Assembly (NCBI GenBank): GCA_044225565.1
Contig: JBGAIL010000008.1
Location: 1-49,359, forward strand
Reading direction: 5' to 3'
Source of the DNA: CAVXAE01 sp044225565
GTDB lineage: Bacteria > Pseudomonadota > Gammaproteobacteria > Steroidobacterales > Steroidobacteraceae
Length of the DNA stretch: 49,359 bases
Both the position numbers and the translations under genes were made by a program. Shown in pieces: positions 26,565 through 34,568 of this stretch. The notes under the pieces are model-generated. The model was given only the letters and a program-made list of their open reading frames with translations. It had not been told where the DNA came from and searched no databases. Positions within the stretch are counted from its first letter, which is position 1. Every line of letters begins with the position of its first letter.

Positions 26565-27449
26565 CTAGCGGCGCTTTTCGCTCGCGGCGAGGTCGTTGAT
26601 GAGCTGCAGCAACTGCGTATGCCCGCCTGCGCGACCCACGTCCGTGACGTACTTGCCGTTGATCACGACGCTCGGCACGGTGCCGACTTCGTAGAGATCG
26701 CCGTAGCGGCGCAGCAGCGCATCCGCGCGCTTGAGGTTGGTGGCCATCGAAAAGGACTGCCGCGCCTTGTCGAAGTCCGCGGCGCTCACGCCGTTTGCCA
26801 CCGCCCACTTGCGCTGCAGTTCGGCACTGCGCGCGTCGTCACCGGGGGCGAACAGCAGGTCGTAGCGGCGCTGGTTGTTGCCGGGATGGATGGTCTGGAA
26901 CACCTTCGCGTGCAGCTCCGGCTTGCCGAGCGCCTCGATGGTGTAGAAGAGCTTCGCCTCGTCCGCGCCCCAGGCGGGCACCTGCTCGAATTTCACGAAG
27001 GCCGGCTTGGTCTTGAGCCAGCTCATGATGTAAGGCTCGAGCGACGCGCAGTGCGGGCAGCCGTAGGCGAACATCTCGAGCACTTCCACCTGGCCGGCGC
27101 TCGTGTTCGTGGGCTGCGGAGGCACCAGCGGCTGGTAGTTGATGCCGGCTTTCCAGCGATCGTCCGGCAGGGCCTGGTCCGCCGGCAGCGCGGCGAGGCG
27201 CGTCAGCGACGCGTCGCGATGCTCGTCCGCCGAAGCTTCACCGCCGGATTCCTGTGCGGCCGTGGCCTGCTGCGTCTCGTTCCCGGGCTGCGCCTGATCC
27301 GAGGCCTGCGGCGCCGGAGTTTCGGAGGCGGGTGTGGCCGCCGCGGCGCTGGTTGCGGCGGGAGCGTGCTCGGGCGCCGTCGCCTGCTCGCGCGCGCACG
27401 CCGCGACGCTCAAAGAGAGAAGCACGAGTGAGACGAGCGGTCGGAACAT
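26565..27449 (-). CDS. dsbA: Thiol:disulfide interchange protein DsbA
   Basis: Periplasmic disulfide oxidase of 294 residues. The signal peptide ends at VAACAREQ, which resembles a lipobox, so it may be lipid-anchored. It is followed by an unusually long Ala/Pro/Thr/Gln-rich linker (about 20-90), then a thioredoxin-fold domain with active site CPHC in FAYGCPHC and the cis-Pro in GTVPSVVING. DsbA orthologues are normally near 210 residues, so the linker is extra. The position directly after cytochrome c4 and near engB and polA matches gammaproteobacterial synteny. Confidence 0.94.
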   Translation of the reverse strand: MFRPLVSLVLLSLSVAACAREQATAPEHAPAATSAAAATPASETPAPQASDQAQPGNETQQATAAQESGGEASADEHRDASLTRLAALPADQALPDDRWKAGINYQPLVPPQPTNTSAGQVEVLEMFAYGCPHCASLEPYIMSWLKTKPAFVKFEQVPAWGADEAKLFYTIEALGKPELHAKVFQTIHPGNNQRRYDLLFAPGDDARSAELQRKWAVANGVSAADFDKARQSFSMATNLKRADALLRRYGDLYEVGTVPSVVINGKYVTDVGRAGGHTQLLQLINDLAASEKRR

Positions 27450-27468
27450 TGGGAGGCTCCGTTGGGGT

Positions 27469-28128
27469 TCAGCGCAGGCCCTGGACGTAGGAGGCGAGAT
27501 TGCGCATGTCCTCCGCCGTCAGCCGTTGCGAGATGGTGACCATGATCTGGCCGTTGCGGCTGTGAACTGCCGGATCCGCCACCTTCTGGTAGCGGGCGCC
27601 GCTCGCGTAGTCGGTGAGCTGTTTGACCGTATACACGGCATGCTGCGCGCGCAGCGCCGGATAACCCGCGGCCGGATTGCCGGCACCGACGGGGCCATGG
27701 CAGGCGACGCAGGCGGGGATGCTGCGGGCCGAGTCGCCCACGCGGTAAAGCTGCTCGCCCGCTTTCCAGTACGAGGGGTCCGATTCCAGGCCCACCGGCG
27801 TCTGCTGCGAGTAGTACATGGCGAGGTCGTTGATGTCGTCGTCCGACAGGCTCGTCGCCATGGGAGACATCACGGGATTGGTGCGCGCACCAGCACGGAA
27901 CAGGTGCAGCTGCTCGGCGGTGTAGACCGCACTCTGGCCGGCGAGCGAGGGCCACTCCGGGTTGGTGCTGTTGCCGTTCATGCCGTGGCAGGCGAGGCAG
28001 ACGCCCGCTTTCGCGGTGCCCTCCTGCGCGGAGCCGTCGGTGACGGCAGGGGGATTCTCGGGGGAGTTCGCGAGCGCGACGCCGAACAGCGCGCAACCCA
28101 GCCAGGCAACCCGCACGGTCTTGAACAT
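27469..28128 (-). CDS. Diheme cytochrome c4
   Basis: Periplasmic electron carrier of 219 residues with a signal peptide (MFKTVRVAWLGCALFGVALA). It has two heme-binding motifs, CLACH in the first half and CVACH in the second. Each domain has a downstream Met that could be the axial ligand (for example near NPVMSPMA and QIMVTIS). It donates electrons to terminal oxidases or reductases. The start at 28128 gives the signal peptide; the frame is open further upstream but without it. It is divergent from engB and lies 19 bp before dsbA. Confidence 0.95.
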   Translation of the reverse strand: MFKTVRVAWLGCALFGVALANSPENPPAVTDGSAQEGTAKAGVCLACHGMNGNSTNPEWPSLAGQSAVYTAEQLHLFRAGARTNPVMSPMATSLSDDDINDLAMYYSQQTPVGLESDPSYWKAGEQLYRVGDSARSIPACVACHGPVGAGNPAAGYPALRAQHAVYTVKQLTDYASGARYQKVADPAVHSRNGQIMVTISQRLTAEDMRNLASYVQGLR

Positions 28129-28223
28129 TGGCCTTCTTCGCTCTTGCAGCCGGTTATCGAGGGCGCCGGATTGTACACTAGCGGGCAAAAGTCGCGCCTT
28201 TCGCACGCGGCCGAAGGAGCAGC

Positions 28224-28796
28224 GTGAGCCGATTCCCGCACGCCCGTTTCATGCTGAGCGCCGCTGCGCCCGGACAATTCCCCCGGGACGAGGGCGCCGA
28301 GGTCGCCTTCGCGGGGCGCTCGAACGCAGGCAAGTCCACCGCCATCAATGCCATCGTGCAGCGCCACGCGCTGGCCCGTACCAGCAAGACGCCCGGCCGC
28401 ACGCAGCTGCTCAATTTCTTCGAGCTCGCGCCCGGCCGGCGCATCGTGGACCTGCCGGGCTATGGCTATGCGGACGTGCCGGAGCAGGAACGGCGCAAGT
28501 GGGCACCGCTCATCCAGGCGCTGCGCAACCGCGGCTCGCTGCGCGGGCTGTTCCTCATCGTGGATTCCCGGCGCGGCGTGGCCGAGTCCGACCACGAGCT
28601 GATGGCCTGGGCGCAGCAGCGGCCGCTGCACGTGCTGCTGGCGAAGGCGGACAAGCTGAGCCGCAGCGAGGCGATGCGGGCGCTGCAGGCGGCCGAGGGA
28701 TCACTGCAGGGGAAGGCTTCCGTGCAGCTCTTTTCCGCCCATGGAAAAAGCGGCATCGACGAGGCGCGCAAAGTGCTGGAGGGCTGGCTGGGCTGA
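28224..28796 (+). CDS. engB: Ribosome biogenesis GTPase EngB (YihA/YsxC)
   Basis: Small essential GTPase of 190 residues involved in assembly of the large ribosomal subunit. Motifs are G1 GRSNAGKST, a G2 Thr in TSKTPGRTQ, G3 DLPGYGYAD, G4 AKAD (usually TKAD) and G5 SAHGKSG. It starts at GTG 28224 behind an AAGGAG ribosome site. A + strand terminator at 29023-29045 is the first clear one downstream. Confidence 0.96.
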   Translation: MSRFPHARFMLSAAAPGQFPRDEGAEVAFAGRSNAGKSTAINAIVQRHALARTSKTPGRTQLLNFFELAPGRRIVDLPGYGYADVPEQERRKWAPLIQALRNRGSLRGLFLIVDSRRGVAESDHELMAWAQQRPLHVLLAKADKLSRSEAMRALQAAEGSLQGKASVQLFSAHGKSGIDEARKVLEGWLG

Positions 28797-28864
28797 GGCG
28801 ATCCAGGCGCCGGAGGTCGTGCCCGGGCGCGTGGTGAGGGTTGCGGCCATGAATCGTCGCCGGC

Positions 28865-28902
28865 AAAAAAATACCCCGGCGACTTCAGGGAAATCGCCGG
28901 GG
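28865..28902 (-). terminator. Rho-independent terminator of the outer-membrane protein gene
   Basis: A 9-bp perfect stem (CCCCGGCGA/TCGCCGGGG, 28874-28902) is followed on the minus strand by TATTTTTTT. It lies about 140 bp after the stop of the leftward gene ending at 29045. Confidence 0.8.
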
Positions 28903-28908
28903 CAGACT

Positions 28909-28938
28909 AACCCGGTGTCAGGTCTCGTGAACCGGGTT
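28909..28938. repeat. Inverted repeat between engB and the outer-membrane protein gene
   Basis: Perfect 8-bp arms AACCCGGT/ACCGGGTT with a 14-nt loop. No T run follows on either strand, so it is an RNA hairpin candidate rather than a clear terminator. Confidence 0.5.
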
Positions 28939-29022
28939 GTGCCCGCTCAGGGAGGGAAGCGGGGAGCCCGTTGCCGGGCTCGCAGGATTAGAGCGGGCCG
29001 GCCTGCACGAGTTCCGGATCCG

Positions 29023-29045
29023 GCCGGAGAAAACTCCGGCTTTTT
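29023..29045 (+). terminator. Rho-independent terminator, rightward, after engB
   Basis: GCCGGAG-AAAA-CTCCGGC stem-loop followed by TTTTT. The T run reaches the stop codon of the convergent outer-membrane protein gene, so the two terminators here isolate engB and that gene from each other. Confidence 0.78.
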
Positions 29046-29599
29046 CAGAGGAACGTATACGTCAGCGCGAGCGACAGAAGCTCCACCCCGTCGGTGTGCT
29101 TGACGTCGAACTGCTCGTACTCGAGCCGGGCCGAGAGGCTGCCGAAGTTCAGCTGCGCTCCGGCACCGTAGGCGAAGTCCGTTCCGTGATCGTCGAGGTC
29201 GAAGAGGCCTTCGGCGCGTGCGTTCCGCTCCCAGCGTGCCACGCCCGCCTTGGCATAGACATCGACGAGCGGAATCGGAAGCGGCAGATAACCGACGGCA
29301 TAAGCGGCGAACGCGGAGGCATCAGCGTCGAAATTGACGCCACCGACGCTCGTGTTCTCCTTGCCCAGGTCGATGTAGTTGGCCTCGACCGCCAGCATCT
29401 TGAAGGGCCGGAAGCCCGCAATGACTTTCCAGGCGGTGTCGTCGATCTTGAAATCGTCGAGATCGCCGGTGTCGAAGTCGTCCCCGATGTCGTCGAGCTT
29501 GACCTGACTGACGCCGCCACCGACGTAGAAGCCGCGGTCGGCGGCCTGAGCCATCCCCCCAGCCGATACCAAAGCCAAAAGGATCAGAAACTTGCGCAT
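29045..29599 (-). CDS. Small outer-membrane beta-barrel protein
   Basis: Protein of 184 residues with a clear signal peptide (MRKFLILLALVSAGGMAQA) and alternating-hydrophobicity strands typical of an 8-stranded OmpA/OmpW/OprF-N-like barrel: GFYVGGGVSQVKLDD at the start, WKVIAGFRPFKMLAVEANYIDLG, and a terminal LTYTFL ending in an aromatic-hydrophobic pair. It has no OmpA peptidoglycan-binding domain. The start at 29599 has a GGAGA ribosome site. Function is unknown (adhesion, stability or small-molecule passage). It has its own terminator at 28865-28902 and appears monocistronic. Confidence 0.85.
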   Translation of the reverse strand: MRKFLILLALVSAGGMAQAADRGFYVGGGVSQVKLDDIGDDFDTGDLDDFKIDDTAWKVIAGFRPFKMLAVEANYIDLGKENTSVGGVNFDADASAFAAYAVGYLPLPIPLVDVYAKAGVARWERNARAEGLFDLDDHGTDFAYGAGAQLNFGSLSARLEYEQFDVKHTDGVELLSLALTYTFL

Positions 29600-29742
29600 G
29601 AGGAATCTCCGTGGTCCATGAGGTTGCTGCGGGCCCGGGCGACCCTCCGCCACCCGGCCCGGGTCCTACGGTAGCGAGACTCGTGCCCGACCTGTAGCGA
29701 GTCGCCACAAAGCAACAACGGAATATCTTCTGTCTGGGCCCA

Positions 29743-29770
29743 GGCTGCCAAAGCCACGCCTTTGGCAGCC
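29743..29770. repeat. Long perfect inverted repeat upstream of the outer-membrane protein gene
   Basis: GGCTGCCAAAG/CTTTGGCAGCC, 11-bp perfect arms with a 6-nt loop CCACGC. No T run follows on either strand. It lies in the gap between polA and the outer-membrane protein gene, so it could affect message processing or terminate weakly. Confidence 0.6.
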
Positions 29771-29791
29771 GGAAACGAAGCCACCATCCGC

Positions 29792-29814
29792 AAAAAGCGC
29801 CGCCGGCGACTTTT
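29792..29814 (-). terminator. Probable rho-independent terminator of polA
   Basis: On the minus strand AAAAG-T-CGCC-GGC-GGCG-CTTTTT forms a hairpin with one bulged T and a U tail, 30 bp after the polA stop. The structure is nearly symmetrical and may work in both directions. Confidence 0.6.
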
Positions 29815-29843
29815 GGCCAATCAACTCAGCGCGGCCAATCCAC

Positions 29844-32639
29844 TCAATGGGCTTCGTCCCAGTTGGTGCCGGTCCCGATGTCGACCTTCAGCGGCACCTT
29901 CAACTCGCCGGCGCCGGACATGCGCTTGCGGATGGCGTCCGTCACCTCGCCGACGTGGCCTTCCTTCACTTCGAGCACGAGCTCGTCGTGCACCTGCATG
30001 ATCAGGCGGGCCGGGGCGTCTTCCCGCGTGAGCCAGGAATCCACCTCGATCATCGCGCGCTTGATGATGTCCGCCGCGGTTCCCTGCATCGGCGCATTGA
30101 TGGCTGCGCGCTCCGCGCCCTGCGCCATCTGCTTGTTGCGCGCGTTGATCTCGGGGAGGTAAAGCCGCCGGCCGTACACCGTCTGCACGTACCCAGTCTC
30201 ATGCGCATGCGCCCGGGTCTCGTCCATGAAGCGCTTCACGCCGGGATAGCGCGCGAAGTACCGGTCGATGTACTGCTGCGCCGAGCCACGATCGATCTCC
30301 AGCCGGCGCGCGAGCCCGAACGTCGACATGCCGTAGATGAGGCCGAAGTTGATGGTCTTCGCCTGGCGCCGCTGGTCCGCGTTCACCGCTTCCAGCGGCA
30401 CGCCGAAGATCTCCGCCGCCGTCGCCTGGTGCACGTCGCGGTCCTCCGCGAAGGCTTCGAGCAGGCCGGGATCGTCCGACAGGTGCGCCATGATGCGCAG
30501 CTCGATCTGCGAGTAGTCCGCCGCCATCAGCACGTAGCCCGGCGGCGCGATGAAGGCCTGGCGGATGCGCCGCCCTTCGGGCCGGCGGATCGGAATGTTC
30601 TGCAGGTTCGGGTCGGTGGAGGACAGCCGGCCCGTCTGCGCCACCGCCTGGTGGTACGAGGTGTGGATGCGCCCGGTCTTCGCGTCGATCTGCTCGGGCA
30701 GCTTGTCCGTGTAAGTGGATTTGAGCTTCGCGAGCGCGCGGTAGTCCAGGATGATGCGCGGCAGCGGATAGTGCTGAGCGAGCTCCTCCAGAACGTCTTC
30801 CGCGGTAGAGGGCTGACCCGTGGGCGTGCGCCGCACGACGGGCAGTTGCAGCTTCTCGAACAGCACCTGCTGCAGCTGCTTAGGCGAATCCACGTTCAGC
30901 TCGTAACCGGCTTCCTTGCAGGCGGCATCGTGCAGGCCGCGCAGCTGTTCGGAGATCTCGCGGCTCTGCGCCTTCAGCCGCTCGCGGTCGACCAGTACGC
31001 CGAAATGCTCCATGCGCAGCAGCACGGGTACGAGCGGCTGCTCGATTTCCTGATAGAGCTTGGCGAGTTCCGGAATGGCTTCGAGCTGCGGCCACAGCGC
31101 GCGGTGCAGCTGCAACGTGACGTCCGCGTCTTCCGCCGCGTACTCGGCAGCGCGATCGACGGGCACCTGGTTGAACGTGAGCTGCTTCGCGCCTTTGCCC
31201 GCGACGTCCTCGAACTTGATGGTGCTGACGCCGAGATAGCGCGCCGCGGTGCTGTCCATGTCGTGCCGCGTGGCCACGCTGTCGAGCACGTAGGACTCGA
31301 GCATGGTGTCGAAGCGCATGCCCGCCAGCCGGATGCCGTAGTTCAGCAGCACGTGCGCGTCGTATTTGAGATGGTGGCCCACCTTGCCGCGCTCGGGATC
31401 CTCGAGGATGGGCTTGAGCGCGGCGAGCACCTTTTCGCGATCCAGCTGGTCCGGCGCGCCCGCGTAGTCGTGGCCCACGGGCAGGTAAGCCGCGACGCCA
31501 GGCTCGATGCTGAAGGACAGGCCCACGATCTGCGCCTTCATGTAGTCGAGATCGGTGGTCTCCGTGTCGAACGCGAACAGCTCCGCCTTGCGCAGCGCGC
31601 CGATCCAGCGCTCGAGCTGGGCCCACTCGGTGATCGTTTCGTACTGATGGCGGGCAGTGGCCGGCAAAGGCTCGGCACCTGCCGCGGGGACCGGCGCAGT
31701 CGCCTGGGTTCTCGCAGGGGGGGGCGTCAGCGTCAGCACCGAAGCGTCGCCCGACTTGGGGGCTGGTGGCGCATTCCCCGGCGCCGCATCCAGTTGCCGC
31801 AGCAATGAGCGCAGCTCGTAACGCGTGTAGAGCTCGCGCAGCAACGCTTCATCCGCTGGCGCCGGCACCAGCTGTTCCACCGTGAGCGGCAATTCCAGAT
31901 CCGTGCTGATGGTGGCGAGCTTGCGGGAGAGTTCGAGCGTGGCGAGCCCCGCGCGCAGGTTCTCTCCGACCTTGCCCTGGATGGACGCCACGTCCGCGAT
32001 GAGCCGGTCGAGCGTGCCGTACTGGCCCAGCAGCTTCGCCGCCGTCTTCGGGCCGACCTTCTCGATGCCCGGGATGTTGTCCGAGGTGTCCCCGACGAGC
32101 GCGAGGTAATCGATGATCTGCTCGGGATAGACGTCGAACTTCTTCTTCACGCCCTCGCGGTCGAGCACGGTGTTGCTCATGGTATTGATGAGCGTGATCG
32201 ACTCGTTCACCAGCTGGGCCATGTCCTTGTCGCCCGTGGAGATGAGCACGCGCCGCCCGATGTGCGCGGCGCGGCAGGCCAGCGTGCCGATGACGTCGTC
32301 CGCCTCCACGCCGTCGACGTGCAGGATCGGAAAGCCGTGCGCGCGCAGGATGGTTAGCGTGGGCTCGATCTGCGCGCGCAGATCATCCGGCATAGGCGCG
32401 CGGTGCGCCTTGTATTCGGCAAAGAGCTCGTCGCGGAAGGTTTTTCCGGGCGCGTCGAACACCAGGCCGACGTGAGTCGGCCGGCACTCCTGCAGGAACT
32501 TCAGGAGCATGTTCACGACGACGTGAATCGCTCCAGTCGGCTCTCCACGCGAGTTGGTGAGCCGCGTGGGCAGGGCATGGAAGGCGCGGTAGATGTAGGA
32601 AGACCCGTCCACCAGGACGAGATCGCAGTTGACGCTCAT
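29844..32639 (-). CDS. polA: DNA polymerase I
   Basis: Full-length PolA of 931 residues for Okazaki-fragment processing and repair. The N-terminal 5'-3' exonuclease domain (1 to about 290) has LVDGSSYIYRAFHAL and GDKDMAQLV. A linker rich in Pro/Ala follows. The 3'-5' exonuclease domain has FAFDTETTDLDYM, so proofreading residues look intact. The polymerase domain has motif A DYSQIELRIMAHLSDD, motif B RRQAKTINFGLIYGMS and motif C QVHDELVLEV. Start 32639 (MSVNCDLVLVDG) was chosen by family alignment. It is the third gene of maiA-DUF4870-polA, 19 bp after the DUF4870 stop. Confidence 0.98.
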   Translation of the reverse strand: MSVNCDLVLVDGSSYIYRAFHALPTRLTNSRGEPTGAIHVVVNMLLKFLQECRPTHVGLVFDAPGKTFRDELFAEYKAHRAPMPDDLRAQIEPTLTILRAHGFPILHVDGVEADDVIGTLACRAAHIGRRVLISTGDKDMAQLVNESITLINTMSNTVLDREGVKKKFDVYPEQIIDYLALVGDTSDNIPGIEKVGPKTAAKLLGQYGTLDRLIADVASIQGKVGENLRAGLATLELSRKLATISTDLELPLTVEQLVPAPADEALLRELYTRYELRSLLRQLDAAPGNAPPAPKSGDASVLTLTPPPARTQATAPVPAAGAEPLPATARHQYETITEWAQLERWIGALRKAELFAFDTETTDLDYMKAQIVGLSFSIEPGVAAYLPVGHDYAGAPDQLDREKVLAALKPILEDPERGKVGHHLKYDAHVLLNYGIRLAGMRFDTMLESYVLDSVATRHDMDSTAARYLGVSTIKFEDVAGKGAKQLTFNQVPVDRAAEYAAEDADVTLQLHRALWPQLEAIPELAKLYQEIEQPLVPVLLRMEHFGVLVDRERLKAQSREISEQLRGLHDAACKEAGYELNVDSPKQLQQVLFEKLQLPVVRRTPTGQPSTAEDVLEELAQHYPLPRIILDYRALAKLKSTYTDKLPEQIDAKTGRIHTSYHQAVAQTGRLSSTDPNLQNIPIRRPEGRRIRQAFIAPPGYVLMAADYSQIELRIMAHLSDDPGLLEAFAEDRDVHQATAAEIFGVPLEAVNADQRRQAKTINFGLIYGMSTFGLARRLEIDRGSAQQYIDRYFARYPGVKRFMDETRAHAHETGYVQTVYGRRLYLPEINARNKQMAQGAERAAINAPMQGTAADIIKRAMIEVDSWLTREDAPARLIMQVHDELVLEVKEGHVGEVTDAIRKRMSGAGELKVPLKVDIGTGTNWDEAH

Positions 32640-32658
32640 GGGAATCAGATTACCGCGT

Positions 32659-33081
32659 TTATACCGTGTACATCGGCCTGCGGTCGCGCAGCGCAAGCCA
32701 GCCGCGCGCGACGCGATAGATGAGCCACAGACCGATGAGCGCGAGGCCCACTGGCAGCGTCGCGAAGCCGATGAGCACCACCATCAGCACCAGCGATACC
32801 GACCACACCACCAGCGCGGCCAGGATGGCGTACCAGAACGTGCGGATCTGCCAGCGGAAGTGCGATTCGAGATAGGTGCCCCGCACCGCCGACTGGCGCG
32901 CGTAATTCATGATGACCGCGACGATGGAAGGCAGCCCGAACACGAAATTCCCCACGATCGTCACCCCGCTCGTCAGGCCGATGAGCGCGGAGAGCGCATG
33001 CAGCGCGTAGATGATGTGCGTGTAGGTGACCAGCGATTCGTCGACGACGGCGGTGCCGGTCACGTTTTGATCGTTGGCCAT
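32659..33081 (-). CDS. DUF4870-like membrane protein
   Basis: Protein of 140 residues with about three to four hydrophobic segments (for example YALHALSALIGLTSGVTIVG and TFWYAILAALVVWSVSLVLM) and a conserved-looking ESHFRWQIRTFW stretch between them, as in DUF4870 proteins. No function is established. It lies between maiA and polA with 10-bp and 19-bp gaps, which suggests one transcript. Confidence 0.8.
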   Translation of the reverse strand: MANDQNVTGTAVVDESLVTYTHIIYALHALSALIGLTSGVTIVGNFVFGLPSIVAVIMNYARQSAVRGTYLESHFRWQIRTFWYAILAALVVWSVSLVLMVVLIGFATLPVGLALIGLWLIYRVARGWLALRDRRPMYTV

Positions 33082-33091
33082 GAGGGCTCCT

Positions 33092-33736
33092 TCACTCGGC
33101 GTCGGCTTGCGCCTGGGGCGCAGCTTTGGTGAACGCGGGCAGGGTTTCCAGGTGCGCTCCGACGGAGCGCAGGGTCGGGTAGGGCGCGAGGTCGATCTGG
33201 AAGCGGCGTGAGCTGAAGATTTGCGGCAACAGCAGCACGTCCGCGAGCGTCACCGAGCTGCCGAAGCAGTGTTTGCCGTCGCCGGTGTGCTGCTTCACCA
33301 GTGCTTCGAGTGCGGCGAAGCCGGCAGTGATCCAGTGAGCGCGCCACTTCGCAATGGCCTCGTCGTTCTGACCCATCTCGCGGCTGAGGTAGTTGGTGAC
33401 CCGCAGGTTCTGCAGCGGGTGGATCTCGCAGGCGATGCCCAGCGCCATCGCCCGGATCTGCGCACGCTGCATCGCATCCCCGGGCAGCAGTGGGGGTTGC
33501 GGGAATTTCTCGTCGAGATAGTCGATGATCGCCAGGGACTGGGCCAGCACGACGCCGCCATCCTCGAGCGCGGGGATGAGTCCCTGCGGGTTCAAGGCGA
33601 GATAGTCGGGACGCAGGTGCTCACCGCCTCCGCGGGTGAGATGCCTGGGGATCGACTCGTATGCGATCCCTTTGAGATTCAGGACGATGCGGACGCGGAA
33701 AGCGGCCGAGCTTCGATAGTAGGTGAACAGCTTCAT
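33092..33736 (-). CDS. maiA: Maleylacetoacetate isomerase (zeta-class glutathione transferase)
   Basis: Protein of 214 residues with the zeta-class motif YYRSSAAFRVRIVLNLKG (usual SSCS-WRVR replaced by SSAAFRVR), the NPQGLIPAL and QSLAIIDYLDE glutathione site, and the C-terminal domain with VTLADVLLLPQ. It isomerises maleylacetoacetate or related compounds, normally in tyrosine or aromatic degradation, but no homogentisate dioxygenase is nearby. The glutathione-site Cys of the SSCS motif is Ala here, and Ser remains as the probable catalytic residue. Start 33736 was chosen by the MKLFTYYRSS N terminus; upstream residues do not fit. Confidence 0.85.
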   Translation of the reverse strand: MKLFTYYRSSAAFRVRIVLNLKGIAYESIPRHLTRGGGEHLRPDYLALNPQGLIPALEDGGVVLAQSLAIIDYLDEKFPQPPLLPGDAMQRAQIRAMALGIACEIHPLQNLRVTNYLSREMGQNDEAIAKWRAHWITAGFAALEALVKQHTGDGKHCFGSSVTLADVLLLPQIFSSRRFQIDLAPYPTLRSVGAHLETLPAFTKAAPQAQADAE

Positions 33737-33881
33737 GGTGGGCGCAGCTTGCCATTCCCCTCGCGCCGCAGGAAGGGCCTTGCCGGCCCGGGACCCGGCA
33801 GGACGCGACCCGGCATCGGGCAATGCGGCCCGGTCTCACCCGGCTCGGCACCGCTCCCGACTCCCGGTACACTGCCGCTTC

Positions 33882-34352
33882 ATGAGCCCCTGGAAAGTCC
33901 GGCCTTCCCTCGACCAGCTGAATCACATGCGTCGCGGCACGATGGTGGAGTACCTGGACATCCGCATCACCGAGCTCGGCGAGGACTTCCTCCGCGCCAC
34001 CATGCCGGTGGACCACCGCACCGTGCAGACCATGGGCATCCTGCATGGCGGCGCCTCGGTCGCGCTTGCCGAGACCGTGGGCAGCTTTGCCGCGAATCTC
34101 AGCATCGACCCGGCGAAGCAGGCCTGCGTCGGCCAGGACATCAATGCCAACCACCTGCGGCCCGTGGCCGCAGGCTCCCACGTCACGGCCACGGCCCGGC
34201 CGGTGCACATCGGCACACGCAGCCAGGTGTGGCAGATCGACATCCACGACGACCGCGAGCGGCTGGTTTGCGTCTCGCGGCTCACCATGGCGGTGATCAA
34301 CCGCCCGGCCGAGTCGATTTCGAAGGACAAGGGCAAGGCCGATGCACTCTGA
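33882..34352 (+). CDS. Hotdog-fold thioesterase (PaaI/YdiI-like)
   Basis: Acyl-CoA thioesterase of 156 residues with the hotdog signature HRTVQTMGILHGGASVALAETVGS, including the HGG helix and the Glu in the ALAE position expected for catalysis, and QDINANHLRPV. Members hydrolyse aromatic or long-chain acyl-CoAs; the substrate is unknown. Start 33882 (MSPWKV) fits the family length. It is divergent from maiA and overlaps lptM by 11 bp, forming a hotdog-lptM-S9 peptidase unit. Confidence 0.92.
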   Translation: MSPWKVRPSLDQLNHMRRGTMVEYLDIRITELGEDFLRATMPVDHRTVQTMGILHGGASVALAETVGSFAANLSIDPAKQACVGQDINANHLRPVAAGSHVTATARPVHIGTRSQVWQIDIHDDRERLVCVSRLTMAVINRPAESISKDKGKADAL

Positions 34353-34548
34353 TCCGCGCCGCCCGCTCTTGCTCGCCTGCTGCGCGGCGGCCCTGTTGTG
34401 CGGTTGCGGGCAGAAGGGTCCGCTCTATCTGCCCGAGAAGACTGTCGAAGTGGTGACGCGGCCTGCGCCGGCGTCGCCGGCCCAGCAGTCCTCGTCCCCG
34501 GATTCGGCCCAGGACTCGGACCTGAAGAAAGAGAACGAGCCAAAATAG
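34342..34548 (+). CDS. lptM: LptM (YifL-type) small lipoprotein
   Basis: Lipoprotein of 68 residues. The signal peptide has lipobox LLCGC with the modified Cys in CGQKGPLYLPEK, the LptM hallmark, followed by a Pro/Ser/Gln-rich tail. In E. coli LptM helps LptD form its disulfides during LPS-transport assembly. Usually lptM is next to lysA-dapF; here it lies between a thioesterase and a peptidase gene, and lysA is not present. Confidence 0.9.
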   Translation: MHSDPRRPLLLACCAAALLCGCGQKGPLYLPEKTVEVVTRPAPASPAQQSSSPDSAQDSDLKKENEPK

Positions 34549-34568
34549 GAACGTGTAAGGGGGGAGGC

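Noticed and set aside
29847..31808. Long + strand frame across polA
   Set aside because: Antisense to polA, which has all exonuclease and polymerase motifs; no ribosome site or domain seen.
2054..33736. FAH-family gene and maiA as one tyrosine/homogentisate pathway
   Set aside because: They are 30 kb apart, the FAH protein is the short sugar-acid type, and no homogentisate dioxygenase is in the window.
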